From assembly GCA_946478975.1 (NCBI GenBank), contig CAMLEO010000170.1, positions 1 through 15,120 on the forward strand: a stretch of 15,120 nucleotides of DNA. The letters are read 5' to 3'. Below, piece by piece: positions 8,039 through 15,120 of this stretch. Every line of letters starts with the position of its first letter. Within the stretch, counting starts at the first letter, position 1. The translations under genes were made by a program, and so were the position numbers. This stretch comes from an uncultured Steroidobacter sp. GTDB lineage: Bacteria > Pseudomonadota > Gammaproteobacteria > Steroidobacterales > Steroidobacteraceae. Below the pieces are notes generated by a model. That model had not been told where the DNA came from, made no database searches, and saw nothing but the letters and a program-made list of their open reading frames with translations.

Positions 8039-9383
8039 ACGCTTCGCCATCTCGGTAGCGCTGCGTGTCTGTGCCCTGGCTGCAACTATCGCACTACTTT
8101 CGTGGATGGTGCAGAACACGCACTGGTACGTCACCATCGGGTTGATGACAGCAGCGACGCTCGCGCAAGTCACGATGCTGATCCGTTACACGACGCAATC
8201 GAGCCGGGCGATTGCGCGTTTTCTGGATTCCCTGGCCTTCGACGACATGTCACCGACGTTCTCTGCAACCAAGGCTGGCAATGCATTCCACGATTTGAGC
8301 CTGGCAATGACGCGCGTACTCGACCAGTTGCGAGCTGGCCGCATGGAACGCGAAGAGCAAGCTCAGTATCTAAAGGTTCTCATTGCGCACGTGCCGGTCG
8401 CGTTGCTCACGGTGGATCATGACGACGCCGTGCAATTGCTCAACACTGCGGCGCGTAAGTTGTTCGACGGTTCGTGCGGCGAGGTCTCCGAGTTCTCACG
8501 ATATGGAGAAGCGTTTGCCGCAGGCATCAAGTCTCTCGCCCCGGGCGAATCCGTCATCGTTCAGATGGAGCGCGGATCGGGAGCTCTGCAGCTGAAAGCG
8601 GCGGCCACTGGCCTTGCCATTCGCGGCACTCGCCAGCGCCTGATTTCTCTGCAGAACATTGGCACCGAGCTCACGACCCAGGAGCTCGCAGCCTGGGAGA
8701 CCGTCATCCGTGTCGTGGCTCATGAAGTCATGAATTCGTTGACGCCGATTTCATCACTCGCCGCTACGGCGCGCGGTTTGATGCACGACGTGCTGACGCG
8801 GATTCCACCGGACGACGTCAACAGCGCGTCGCTCGCCGATGCCTGCGAAGCGCTGGATATCATGGCTCAGCGTAGCGAAGGTCTGATGCGCTTCGTGCAG
8901 AACCATCGCCGTCTGACGAGACGTATCGTCGCGAATCGGCAGCTGCTGCCGTTGGCTCGCGCTCTTGCGCGCCTGCGCTGGCTGCTGGGCACGGAGCTCG
9001 AGAGTCGGAACATCGAGCTGACGTTGAGCGTCGAGCCCGAAACGCTCGAACTGTCCGTCGATCCGGAGTTGCTGGATCAGGTGCTGCTGAACCTGGCTCG
9101 CAATTCCATGGAGGCATTGCGCGAGCACGGCGTCGAGCGCGGACGAATCACGGTGTCGGCGTATCGCGAAGAGGACAACCACGTGGTCATTGCCTTTGCC
9201 GACAATGGCCCCGGCATTCCCGAGGAACTGCGTCAGAAAGTATTCGTGCCGTTCTTCACGACCAAACGGCAAGGCAGCGGTGTCGGGCTGACACTCGTCC
9301 GGCAGATCGTCGCGCTTCACGGAGGGATGGTGGGGATCGCCGAAACACCCGGCGGCGGCGCGACCGTTCGATTGCGTTTCTGA
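8028..9383 (+). CDS. Membrane sensor histidine kinase (NtrY/NtrB-like)
   Basis: Partner kinase of the preceding regulator, 451 residues. Two transmembrane helices (about 7-28 and 33-52) are separated by only four or five residues (QNTHW), so there is no periplasmic sensor domain. A linker and a PAS-like segment (roughly 115-215, with LIAHVPVALLTVDHDD) follow. The dimerisation/phosphotransfer segment has His232 in VVAHEVMNSLTPISS. The ATPase domain has the N box Asn359 (LLNLARNSMEAL), G1 DNGPGIP (392-398), F box VFVPFFTTK and G2 GSGVGLTLV starting near 416. All catalytic motifs are intact. The ATG lies within the last codons of the regulator (11-bp overlap), implying translational coupling and equal dosage. 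The near-absent extracellular loop resembles intramembrane-sensing kinases; the signal may be membrane stress or a membrane-inserted compound. Confidence 0.94.
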   Translation: MDSKRFAISVALRVCALAATIALLSWMVQNTHWYVTIGLMTAATLAQVTMLIRYTTQSSRAIARFLDSLAFDDMSPTFSATKAGNAFHDLSLAMTRVLDQLRAGRMEREEQAQYLKVLIAHVPVALLTVDHDDAVQLLNTAARKLFDGSCGEVSEFSRYGEAFAAGIKSLAPGESVIVQMERGSGALQLKAAATGLAIRGTRQRLISLQNIGTELTTQELAAWETVIRVVAHEVMNSLTPISSLAATARGLMHDVLTRIPPDDVNSASLADACEALDIMAQRSEGLMRFVQNHRRLTRRIVANRQLLPLARALARLRWLLGTELESRNIELTLSVEPETLELSVDPELLDQVLLNLARNSMEALREHGVERGRITVSAYREEDNHVVIAFADNGPGIPEELRQKVFVPFFTTKRQGSGVGLTLVRQIVALHGGMVGIAETPGGGATVRLRF

Positions 9384-9538
9384 TTGCAGCCTGCAAGTTG
9401 CTAAACCATTAATTTGGGACTGAGTGAGCCGCTCGCCGCGCATGCGGGCTGGCAGCTTGTCGCCGGCGAGCCCGTGTGGCATTCGTGCTGAATGCTTCCG
9501 CCCGCCAATTGACAGCCCATCCCGCTCGCAGCGCCGGT
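9384..9538. other. 155-bp leader between kinase and NRPS
   Basis: There is no gene here. Directly after the kinase stop lies a perfect short inverted repeat, TTGCA-GCC-TGCAA (9384-9396), without a clear T-tract. Further on, GCTCGCCG (9431-9438) and CGGCGAGC (9464-9471) form an 8-bp GC-rich stem around a 25-nt loop; this could be a leader structure or a poor terminator. A partial sigma54-like sequence lies at 9477-9492, discussed under findings. I see no convincing sigma70 promoter. Confidence 0.4.
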
Positions 9539-12500
9539 ATGACAATCATTCAGTTTCTCGACCATCTGCGCACTCTGAACATTCGTGTCGCGCTGGAGGG
9601 AGATGACCTGCGCATCCGGGCGTCCTCCGCTGCGCTCGGGGCGGATATCAGGGCAGAGCTCGCCGCGAGAAAACCGGAGATCGTGCAGTTCCTGCGGCAA
9701 TTGCCGGCCGGCAGGACGAATAAATCTGTACCACGCGCAGCCCGCACCGGTCGTATTCCTCTCACATTCGCGCAACAGCGACTGTGGTTTCTGGATCGAT
9801 TGAATCCGGGCGACGTCGCTTACAACATTTGCGACGTCAACGAAATCCAAGGTGCGATCAATGTGCAGGCGCTGCGGCGGGCATTTACCGAGCTGCTCCG
9901 CCGGCACGAAATCCTACGCACCAGTTTTCCGGCGGTGGACGGCGTTCCGATGCAGTCGATCGCGCCGCCCTTCGAGATGCCGCTGCCGATCGTGGATCTC
10001 ACCAACGTGCCCGAAGACGCTCGCTGGCCCGAGGCGCGCAGGCTCGCGTTTGAGGAAAGACGCACGCCATTCGATCTCGCTCGCGGGCCGCTGATCCGGG
10101 TCAGCCTCGTGAAGCTCGACGCGCGCAGATATCTCGCGCTCCAAAGCTTGCACCACATCATCTGTGACGACTGGTCCATGAAGCTGCTGTCCCAGGAGCT
10201 GGAAACGCTGTACGCCGCCTACTGCACGGGGCGCGGCTCGCCGCTGCCGGAATTGCCGATTCAATGGGCCGACTTCGCAGTCTGGCAACACCAGTGGCTG
10301 AGCGGACCGGTGTTGGATTCGCACGTTTCCTATTGGGCTCAGCAGTTATCAGGCGAGCTGCCGACGCTCGAGTTGCCGCAAGATCATCCGCGGCAGAACA
10401 CGCCGGCAGGGGCACATGGCAGTTTCCATTTCGCTCCTTCGCTCACTGCTGCATTGGCCAGATTGTGCGAATCGGAGCGAGTCACGCTGTTCATGGTGAT
10501 ACTCGCTGGCTACGCGGCATTGTTGACGCGCTACACCGGCCAGGACGAGGTGATCGTCGGCTCGCCGGTTTCCGACAGGAGCTGCGTGGAGGCCGAGTCG
10601 TTGATCGGATTCTTTCTGAACACCCTGCCGCTGCGCATACGAGTCGATGGCGCCCAGACTTTCCAACAACTGCTTCAACATGTGAAAGATGTTTGTCTCG
10701 GCGCGTACGCCTACCAGGCCGTTCCCTACGAAGCGCTGTTGCGACAGTTGGACGTCGCGCGCGATGGTAGTGGCACGCCCATATTCCGCACGATGCTGGC
10801 ATTGCTGAACACGCCGCCCATCAGCAGCTCGGCACGGCATTTGGGAGGTGAAACACAGGAGCAGGCGCCCGACGGCGATGAAGATGTGGGCATCTTGCGT
10901 CTCGATGATGGCAACGGCGCGACAAAGTTTGATCTGTCACTGGCATTCGTTGGGGACGACAAACAGATCCGCGGCAAGGTTGAGTACAACTGCGACATCT
11001 TCGAAGCAGCAACCATCGGCAGGTTGATCGAGAGGCTGCAGCGGTTGCTACGCTCAGCCGCAGGGAACCCGCGACAGAAAGTCTGCGAGCTCCAGCTGAT
11101 GGCGCCGCACGAACGGGAGCAGTTGTTGCTGACGTGGTGCCGGGGCAGCGCCTCGTCTTGCAATGTTTCCTGTTTGCACGAGTTTGTGGAACTGCGTGCG
11201 CGGCTGGCGCCGCTCAGCGTCGCGCTCGAAGCAGATACGGAATCGCTCAGTTACGCCGAGGTGAATGAGCGGGCGAATCGATTGGCGCGCTGGCTGCGCG
11301 CACGCGGAGTGGCGCCCGAAGCGAAGGTGGGGATTTTCTTCGAGCGATCCTGGCAGCAGGTGATTGCCGTGCTCGCGGTGCTCAAAGCCGGAGCATGCTA
11401 TGTGCCGCTCGATCCCGCTCATCCCATCAAGCGTCTGCAGTCGATCATAGAGGACTCCGGCCTCGACATCGTGGTGACGATGGAAGCCATTGCTGCTCCC
11501 TGCAAGTCGCTTTCAGTGCGGATGGTCTGTCTCGATCGCGACGCTGGGAACATTGCGGCTCTGGACGCGAGCGACCTGGCGAAGGTTACGAACGCCGAGA
11601 ACCTCGCATGCGTGTTGTACACGTCCGGTTCCACCGGGCGGCCCAAAGGGGTGCTGCTCACACACGGCGCGGTGGTCAATTTCATTGCTGGCGCCACGCT
11701 CGATTGCGAAATCAGCTCACTGGATCGCGTATTGCAGTTTGCTTCCATCGCATTCGACGCGAGCCTGGAGGAAATGTTTCTTGCATTCTCGACCGGCGCC
11801 GCACTGGTGTTGCGGCCGGAGCGGATGCTGGATTCGAATGCCCGCTTCATATCTCAATGCGCTGAGCTGCGGCTGACGGTGCTCGTGCTGCCGACTGCAT
11901 ATTGGCATGAGCTCGTCGCGACCCTGCACGAGCGTCCGTTGCCGCCATGCGTGCGTTGTGTCGTCATTGGCGGCGAACGGGCTCTACCGCAGCGATGGGC
12001 GCGTTGGCAGGAACTGATCGGCGAGCGCATCAAGCTTTTCAATGCGTACGGGCCGACTGAAGGCACGATCGCCGTCGCGCGTTACGAATGTCCCGGCGGT
12101 CCGGCGGAACAGGCCGCGGGCATGGAGGTCCCGATTGGCCGGCCGGTCGCGAATTGCACTATCTATATTTTGGACAGGTGGATGGAACTCGCGCCTCCCG
12201 GCATACCCGGCGAGCTGTACCTCGGTGGTCAGGCTGTGGCTCGTGGATATCTGGGGCAACCTGGCCTGACCGCCGAGCGCTTCATCGCCAACCCGTTTGC
12301 CAGCACGCCGGGAGACCGCCTGTATCGCACTGGCGATCTGGCCCGATTTCATCACGACGGAACGCTGGAGTACCTGGGCCGCGCGGACAACCAGGTGAAG
12401 ATCAGGGGATATCGCGTCGAGCCACGCGAGGTCGAGTCGGTTCTCCGAAAACACGCTGCCGTACAGGATGTACTGGTGATCGCGCGCGAAGCAGAGCCTG

Positions 12501-13057
12501 GGAACACGCAATTGATCGCCTACATCGTCTTACGGGAAGGCGGCATCGCCACGGCTGCCGATCTGCGTGCGTTTCTGACACCTTTGCTTCCTTCATACAT
12601 GCTGCCGGCAGCGTTCATGCTGCTGCCGGTGCTGCCGTTGAATGTGAACGGCAAGGTGAATTACCGGGCGCTGCCAGCGCCGCAATTCGGTCGAATCGAT
12701 GACAGCTCGACCGGACGGGGCGAGCAGGAGCTCACGCCGCTGCAGAGAAAGATCGCTTCGATCTGGGCGATCGTGCTGAAACTCGACCGCGTCGAGCTGC
12801 ACGATGATTTCTTCGAGCTCGGCGGGCACTCATTGCTGGCGACGCAGATCGTGGCGCGCGTGAACGACGCTCTGCGCATCGATCTACCACTGCGTCGGCT
12901 CTTTGATGCGCCGACGCTTGCCGACCTCTGCGAAATCATCGAACAGCTGGTACGAGAGCGCGCCGAGGATGAACGTGAGCTTTCCGCGGCGAATGATATT
13001 TCAGCGTCACCCTCAGCGAGCTGCGCGCCGTGCGCTCAGCTCGCTCTCGATGAGTGA
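9539..13057 (+). CDS. NRPS module: TubC docking, C, A, PCP
   Basis: A single-module nonribosomal peptide synthetase of 1172 residues. Residues 1-55 or so (MTIIQFLDHLRTLNIRVALE) form a TubC-type N-terminal docking domain, which fixes the start at ATG 9539 rather than GTG 9476. The condensation domain starts near 72 (LTFAQQRLWFL, LCL-like); its catalytic motif is HHIICDD (205-211). The adenylation domain starts near 547, with LYTSGSTGRPKG (693-704), FDASLEEM (739-746), NAYGPTE (835-841), GELYLGG (891), YRTGDLARF (929) and NVNGKV with the substrate-binding Lys1039. The carrier has LGGHSL with Ser1098. There is no epimerase, methyltransferase or thioesterase. By-eye specificity residues are D-A-E-A-V-G-A-I-A-K; the Glu at the third position suggests a polar or basic substrate but no firm call. 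The C-terminal tail (about 50 residues) is poorly structured and its last 45 bp overlap the convergent MFS gene. It probably takes its chain from the PKS ending at 539. Confidence 0.95.
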   Translation: MTIIQFLDHLRTLNIRVALEGDDLRIRASSAALGADIRAELAARKPEIVQFLRQLPAGRTNKSVPRAARTGRIPLTFAQQRLWFLDRLNPGDVAYNICDVNEIQGAINVQALRRAFTELLRRHEILRTSFPAVDGVPMQSIAPPFEMPLPIVDLTNVPEDARWPEARRLAFEERRTPFDLARGPLIRVSLVKLDARRYLALQSLHHIICDDWSMKLLSQELETLYAAYCTGRGSPLPELPIQWADFAVWQHQWLSGPVLDSHVSYWAQQLSGELPTLELPQDHPRQNTPAGAHGSFHFAPSLTAALARLCESERVTLFMVILAGYAALLTRYTGQDEVIVGSPVSDRSCVEAESLIGFFLNTLPLRIRVDGAQTFQQLLQHVKDVCLGAYAYQAVPYEALLRQLDVARDGSGTPIFRTMLALLNTPPISSSARHLGGETQEQAPDGDEDVGILRLDDGNGATKFDLSLAFVGDDKQIRGKVEYNCDIFEAATIGRLIERLQRLLRSAAGNPRQKVCELQLMAPHEREQLLLTWCRGSASSCNVSCLHEFVELRARLAPLSVALEADTESLSYAEVNERANRLARWLRARGVAPEAKVGIFFERSWQQVIAVLAVLKAGACYVPLDPAHPIKRLQSIIEDSGLDIVVTMEAIAAPCKSLSVRMVCLDRDAGNIAALDASDLAKVTNAENLACVLYTSGSTGRPKGVLLTHGAVVNFIAGATLDCEISSLDRVLQFASIAFDASLEEMFLAFSTGAALVLRPERMLDSNARFISQCAELRLTVLVLPTAYWHELVATLHERPLPPCVRCVVIGGERALPQRWARWQELIGERIKLFNAYGPTEGTIAVARYECPGGPAEQAAGMEVPIGRPVANCTIYILDRWMELAPPGIPGELYLGGQAVARGYLGQPGLTAERFIANPFASTPGDRLYRTGDLARFHHDGTLEYLGRADNQVKIRGYRVEPREVESVLRKHAAVQDVLVIAREAEPGNTQLIAYIVLREGGIATAADLRAFLTPLLPSYMLPAAFMLLPVLPLNVNGKVNYRALPAPQFGRIDDSSTGRGEQELTPLQRKIASIWAIVLKLDRVELHDDFFELGGHSLLATQIVARVNDALRIDLPLRRLFDAPTLADLCEIIEQLVRERAEDERELSAANDISASPSASCAPCAQLALDE

Positions 13058-14485
13058 CTCCATCGCCTTGTTGATTTCGTACCAGAACAACAGCACGCAG
13101 CCGATAACCAATGGGATCGCGGCATAGACGCTGATCGCAAGCTTCACACCCTCGACCAGCTGCGGAGCCTGCTCGGCAGCATCTCGGACGTAGCCGTAAA
13201 CATCCAGGAGCTTGGCCACTAGTGCTCCGCCCACCGCCAGCCCGAACTTCAAGCCCAGAATCATGGCGGAGAAAATAATCGCGGTGGCGCGGCGATTGTT
13301 CTTCCATTCGGAGTAGTCGGCGACATCCGCAACCATTGCCCACTGCAGCGGGATGGTGATGCCGTAAAAGAATCCGTGCATCATCTGCGAGATGAAGATC
13401 AAGCCGATTGCTTTCGGCGGATAGAGCGCGAACACCGCCAGAAACAATGCGGAGACGAACAGCGCGGCGCCGAATACATTGCGCTTGCCGAAGCGATCCG
13501 CCAGTAGCTTCGAGAAGCCAATGCCCACGATCATGAACAGACTGCCGCCGCCGGTGAAGATGCTGAAGCCCGAGGCGACCGGATCATCCGGCCAATGAAA
13601 CTGCCCGAGGCCAGTGCTCATGAGTACGGAATTGAGCCAGGCGATGAAGGCATTGAAGCCGATGCCGTGCAGAAAGCTCGCGAGCGCCGCCGCATCGACG
13701 TAGTTTTGGAAGTAGAAGATGTACATGCCGCCTTTCAACGCGAGCGCGATGAAGACGAGCACCGTCACCAGCAGAGTCAGCATCCACGGCTTGTTGTGCA
13801 CCAGGTCGGATAGATCCTCGCCGATCGTCGACCGCTGCTCGGGTTTTGGAACGATGCGCTCCCGGGTCGTGAGAAAAGTGATGATGAAAAAGAGAGTGCC
13901 GACGATGGCGAAGAACTTCATCACTTTCTGGAATCCCACCGCCTGGTCGCCGTCGCCCGCCATGAGCACCAGCGGCAGCAGCAGCACCTGGATGACGAAC
14001 TGCGCGATCATTACCGCGACGAAGCGGTAGGACGACAAGCTGTTGCGATCCGACATGTTGCCGGCCATCACGCCGCTCAGAGCCGCATACGGCAGATTGT
14101 TGGCGGCATAGATCGTCATGAGCAGGGTGTACGTAATCATGGCGTAGTACACCTTGCCGTGCTCGTCCAGATCGGGCGTCGTGAAGACGAGCAGCGACAG
14201 CACGCCGAACGGTATCGCCGTCCAGAGAATCCACGGCCGGAACTTGCCCCAGCGGGTTTCGGTGCGGTCGGCAATGGATCCCATGATGGGATTGAACAGC
14301 ACGCCGCCGATGATGCCTCCCCAAAAGATGATGGCGGAGGCGGTGCCCGCGGGGATCTTGAATATATCGGTATAGAAATACGCGATGAAGATGATGAGCG
14401 TCTGGAAAATCAGGTTGGCAGCCAGGTCCCCCAGGCTGTAACCGACCTTTTCTACGACGCTCAGTCTTTGTGTGCTGGTCTCCAT
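13013..14485 (-). CDS. GPH-family MFS transporter (MelB-like fold)
   Basis: Inner-membrane carrier of 490 residues with about 12 hydrophobic helices. The family signature is clear: PIMGSIADRTETRWGKFRPW after helix 2, NNLPYAALSGVM near helix 4 with a downstream SDRNSLSSYR, and a central cytoplasmic loop (TTRERIVPKPEQ). GPH proteins are usually cation-coupled symporters of glycosides, pentosides or hexuronides. Set against MelB by eye, the two helix-2 aspartates that bind the cation (Asp55, Asp59) are Gly and Asn here, so coupling may differ. The gene lies between two NRPS genes on the opposite strand, and its last 15 codons plus stop overlap the NRPS tail antisense. It may import a precursor, export a product, or be unrelated to the pathway. 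The ATG at 14485 is followed by METSTQRLSVVEKVGYSLGD, a normal family N-terminus. Substrate unknown. Confidence 0.92.
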   Translation of the reverse strand: METSTQRLSVVEKVGYSLGDLAANLIFQTLIIFIAYFYTDIFKIPAGTASAIIFWGGIIGGVLFNPIMGSIADRTETRWGKFRPWILWTAIPFGVLSLLVFTTPDLDEHGKVYYAMITYTLLMTIYAANNLPYAALSGVMAGNMSDRNSLSSYRFVAVMIAQFVIQVLLLPLVLMAGDGDQAVGFQKVMKFFAIVGTLFFIITFLTTRERIVPKPEQRSTIGEDLSDLVHNKPWMLTLLVTVLVFIALALKGGMYIFYFQNYVDAAALASFLHGIGFNAFIAWLNSVLMSTGLGQFHWPDDPVASGFSIFTGGGSLFMIVGIGFSKLLADRFGKRNVFGAALFVSALFLAVFALYPPKAIGLIFISQMMHGFFYGITIPLQWAMVADVADYSEWKNNRRATAIIFSAMILGLKFGLAVGGALVAKLLDVYGYVRDAAEQAPQLVEGVKLAISVYAAIPLVIGCVLLFWYEINKAMESLIESELSARRAAR

Positions 14486-14623
14486 AGCTCGTCCTTGCAG
14501 CGGTTACATGGCAACACGGTTTAGAGTTCAGTATCAGGGCACTAAACACTTTCACGTCGCAAGTGGCGCCGGGCCATCGCGATCTGCAAACATCGGCGAG
14601 GACGACAGCACAGAGAGATATTC
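14486..14623. promoter_or_regulatory. 138-bp divergent control region between the MFS gene and the second NRPS gene
   Basis: This stretch must hold the promoters of both the MFS gene and the NRPS gene at 14624. The only structure I see is an inverted repeat, GTTTAG (14519-14524) and CTAAAC (14542-14547), separated by 17 bp, about 35 to 60 bp upstream of the MFS start; it could be an operator. No convincing -35/-10 pair or complete sigma54 promoter is visible. Confidence 0.3.
14612..14618 (+). promoter_or_regulatory. Ribosome binding site for the second NRPS gene
   Basis: AGAGAGA, five bases upstream of ATG 14624. It supports this ATG as the start of the partial NRPS gene. Confidence 0.5.
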
Positions 14624-15120
14624 ATGCAAAGTATTTCCGCGCGCCGACGAGAGCTGCTTGCGCAGGTCGTGCAGCGGCGTGAAAACCACTTCCGGTCCGC
14701 TGACGATCTAACCGCTGGCCCGCGCGAGGAGGCGACATGTGTAGCATCGTTCGCGCAAGAGCGGCTGTGGTTTCTCGACAAGCTGCCGCAGGTGGGTTCC
14801 GCTTACAACGTAGCGATCCGCATGCGATTCGAGGGCGTGGTCGACCGCCAGGCGCTGCAAGAAGCATTCGCCGAGATCATTCGCCGGCATGCGGTGCTGC
14901 GCACCCACTTCGCGGACGTGGAAGACGGTGTTGTGCAGGTGATCGAGTCCGAGCGCACGTTTCATCTGGATGAAGTCGATTTGTCGGCGCTCGATGAAAC
15001 AATCCGTGACGCGGATCTTGCCCGAATCGTGAACCAGCACGCGCACACCCCGTTCTCTCTTGCGGAGGGGCCTTTGATTCGGGTGCTGCTGCTGCGGCTG
15101 TCGTTGCAACGATACACACT
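14624..15120 (+). CDS. NRPS, 5' end: N-terminal helix and start of condensation domain (partial)
   Basis: The frame is open from ATG 14624 to the right edge, giving 165 full codons. The N-terminus (SARRRELLAQVVQRR) is the short amphipathic helix common before a leading condensation domain; it is not a TubC docking domain. From about residue 42 the condensation domain begins with SFAQERLWFLDKL and SAYNVAIRMRFEG, followed by AFAEIIRRHAVLRTHF and the HTPFSLAEGPLIRVLLLRL block, all standard for LCL-type domains. The HHxxxDG catalytic motif lies beyond the window. An AGAGAGA Shine-Dalgarno precedes the ATG. The gene runs in the same direction as the 9539 NRPS and is probably the next or a later module of the assembly line, separated from it by the oppositely oriented MFS gene. 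Confidence 0.9.
   Translation, partial: MQSISARRRELLAQVVQRRENHFRSADDLTAGPREEATCVASFAQERLWFLDKLPQVGSAYNVAIRMRFEGVVDRQALQEAFAEIIRRHAVLRTHFADVEDGVVQVIESERTFHLDEVDLSALDETIRDADLARIVNQHAHTPFSLAEGPLIRVLLLRLSLQRYT

Noticed and set aside
9476..9538. GTG 9476 as the NRPS start
   Set aside because: The docking domain begins exactly at the 9539 Met (MTIIQFLDHL); the 21 preceding residues have no counterpart in the family.
13013..13057. A terminator between the NRPS and MFS genes
   Set aside because: The two coding regions overlap, and I see no hairpin with a T-tract on either strand in or just beyond the overlap.
14509..14524. TGGCA followed by TTTAG upstream of the second NRPS gene as a sigma54 promoter
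   Set aside because: The -12 GC is absent (TTTAG in place of TTGCW), and the match is otherwise limited to TGGCA.
13584..14555. A 323-codon minus-strand frame overlapping the MFS gene
   Set aside because: It is an Arg/His-rich shadow in another frame of the same strand; the 490-residue MFS product has full family motifs.

Overview
The window is part of a hybrid polyketide/nonribosomal-peptide (PKS/NRPS) biosynthetic gene cluster from a Gram-negative bacterium with roughly 60% GC by eye. An outer-membrane-factor lipoprotein, a periplasmic adaptor and a sigma54 activator/NtrY-like kinase pair point to a proteobacterium. A gammaproteobacterium of the Xanthomonadales/Steroidobacterales type is a guess from overall style, not something the sequence proves.

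Layout: (1) 1-539 (+) is the 3' end of a type I PKS-like gene (end of a probable ketoreductase domain, then a carrier domain), finishing in an acidic-hydrophobic C-terminus. (2) 597-6499 (-) is a tightly packed four-gene export operon: membrane-fusion adaptor, ABC ATPase, a large two-half FtsX/MacB-type permease, and a NodT/TolC-type outer-membrane lipoprotein. (3) 6500-6658 is a short divergent control region. It holds a good sigma54 (-24/-12) promoter firing into the export operon and two tandem imperfect palindromes 30 bp apart, about 86 and 116 bp upstream of the predicted transcription start. (4) 6659-9383 (+) encodes a sigma54-dependent response regulator overlapping a membrane histidine kinase. 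(5) 9539-13057 (+) is a one-module NRPS: TubC-type docking domain, C, A, PCP. (6) 13013-14485 (-) is a GPH-family MFS transporter whose 3' end overlaps the NRPS tail by 45 bp. (7) 14624-15120 (+) is the 5' end of another NRPS gene opening with a condensation domain and running off the window.

How it may work: the kinase and activator probably switch on the export operon through sigma54, so that the tripartite pump carries the cluster's product, or a related toxic amphiphile, across both membranes. The PKS C-terminus and the NRPS docking domain look like a matched short-linear-motif/beta-hairpin pair. This would place the PKS directly upstream of the 9539 NRPS in the assembly line although about 9 kb of export and control genes lie between them. 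No thioesterase is visible, so release must be encoded outside the window. There are no RNA genes, insertion sequences or CRISPR arrays, and every gene-free stretch is under 160 bp.
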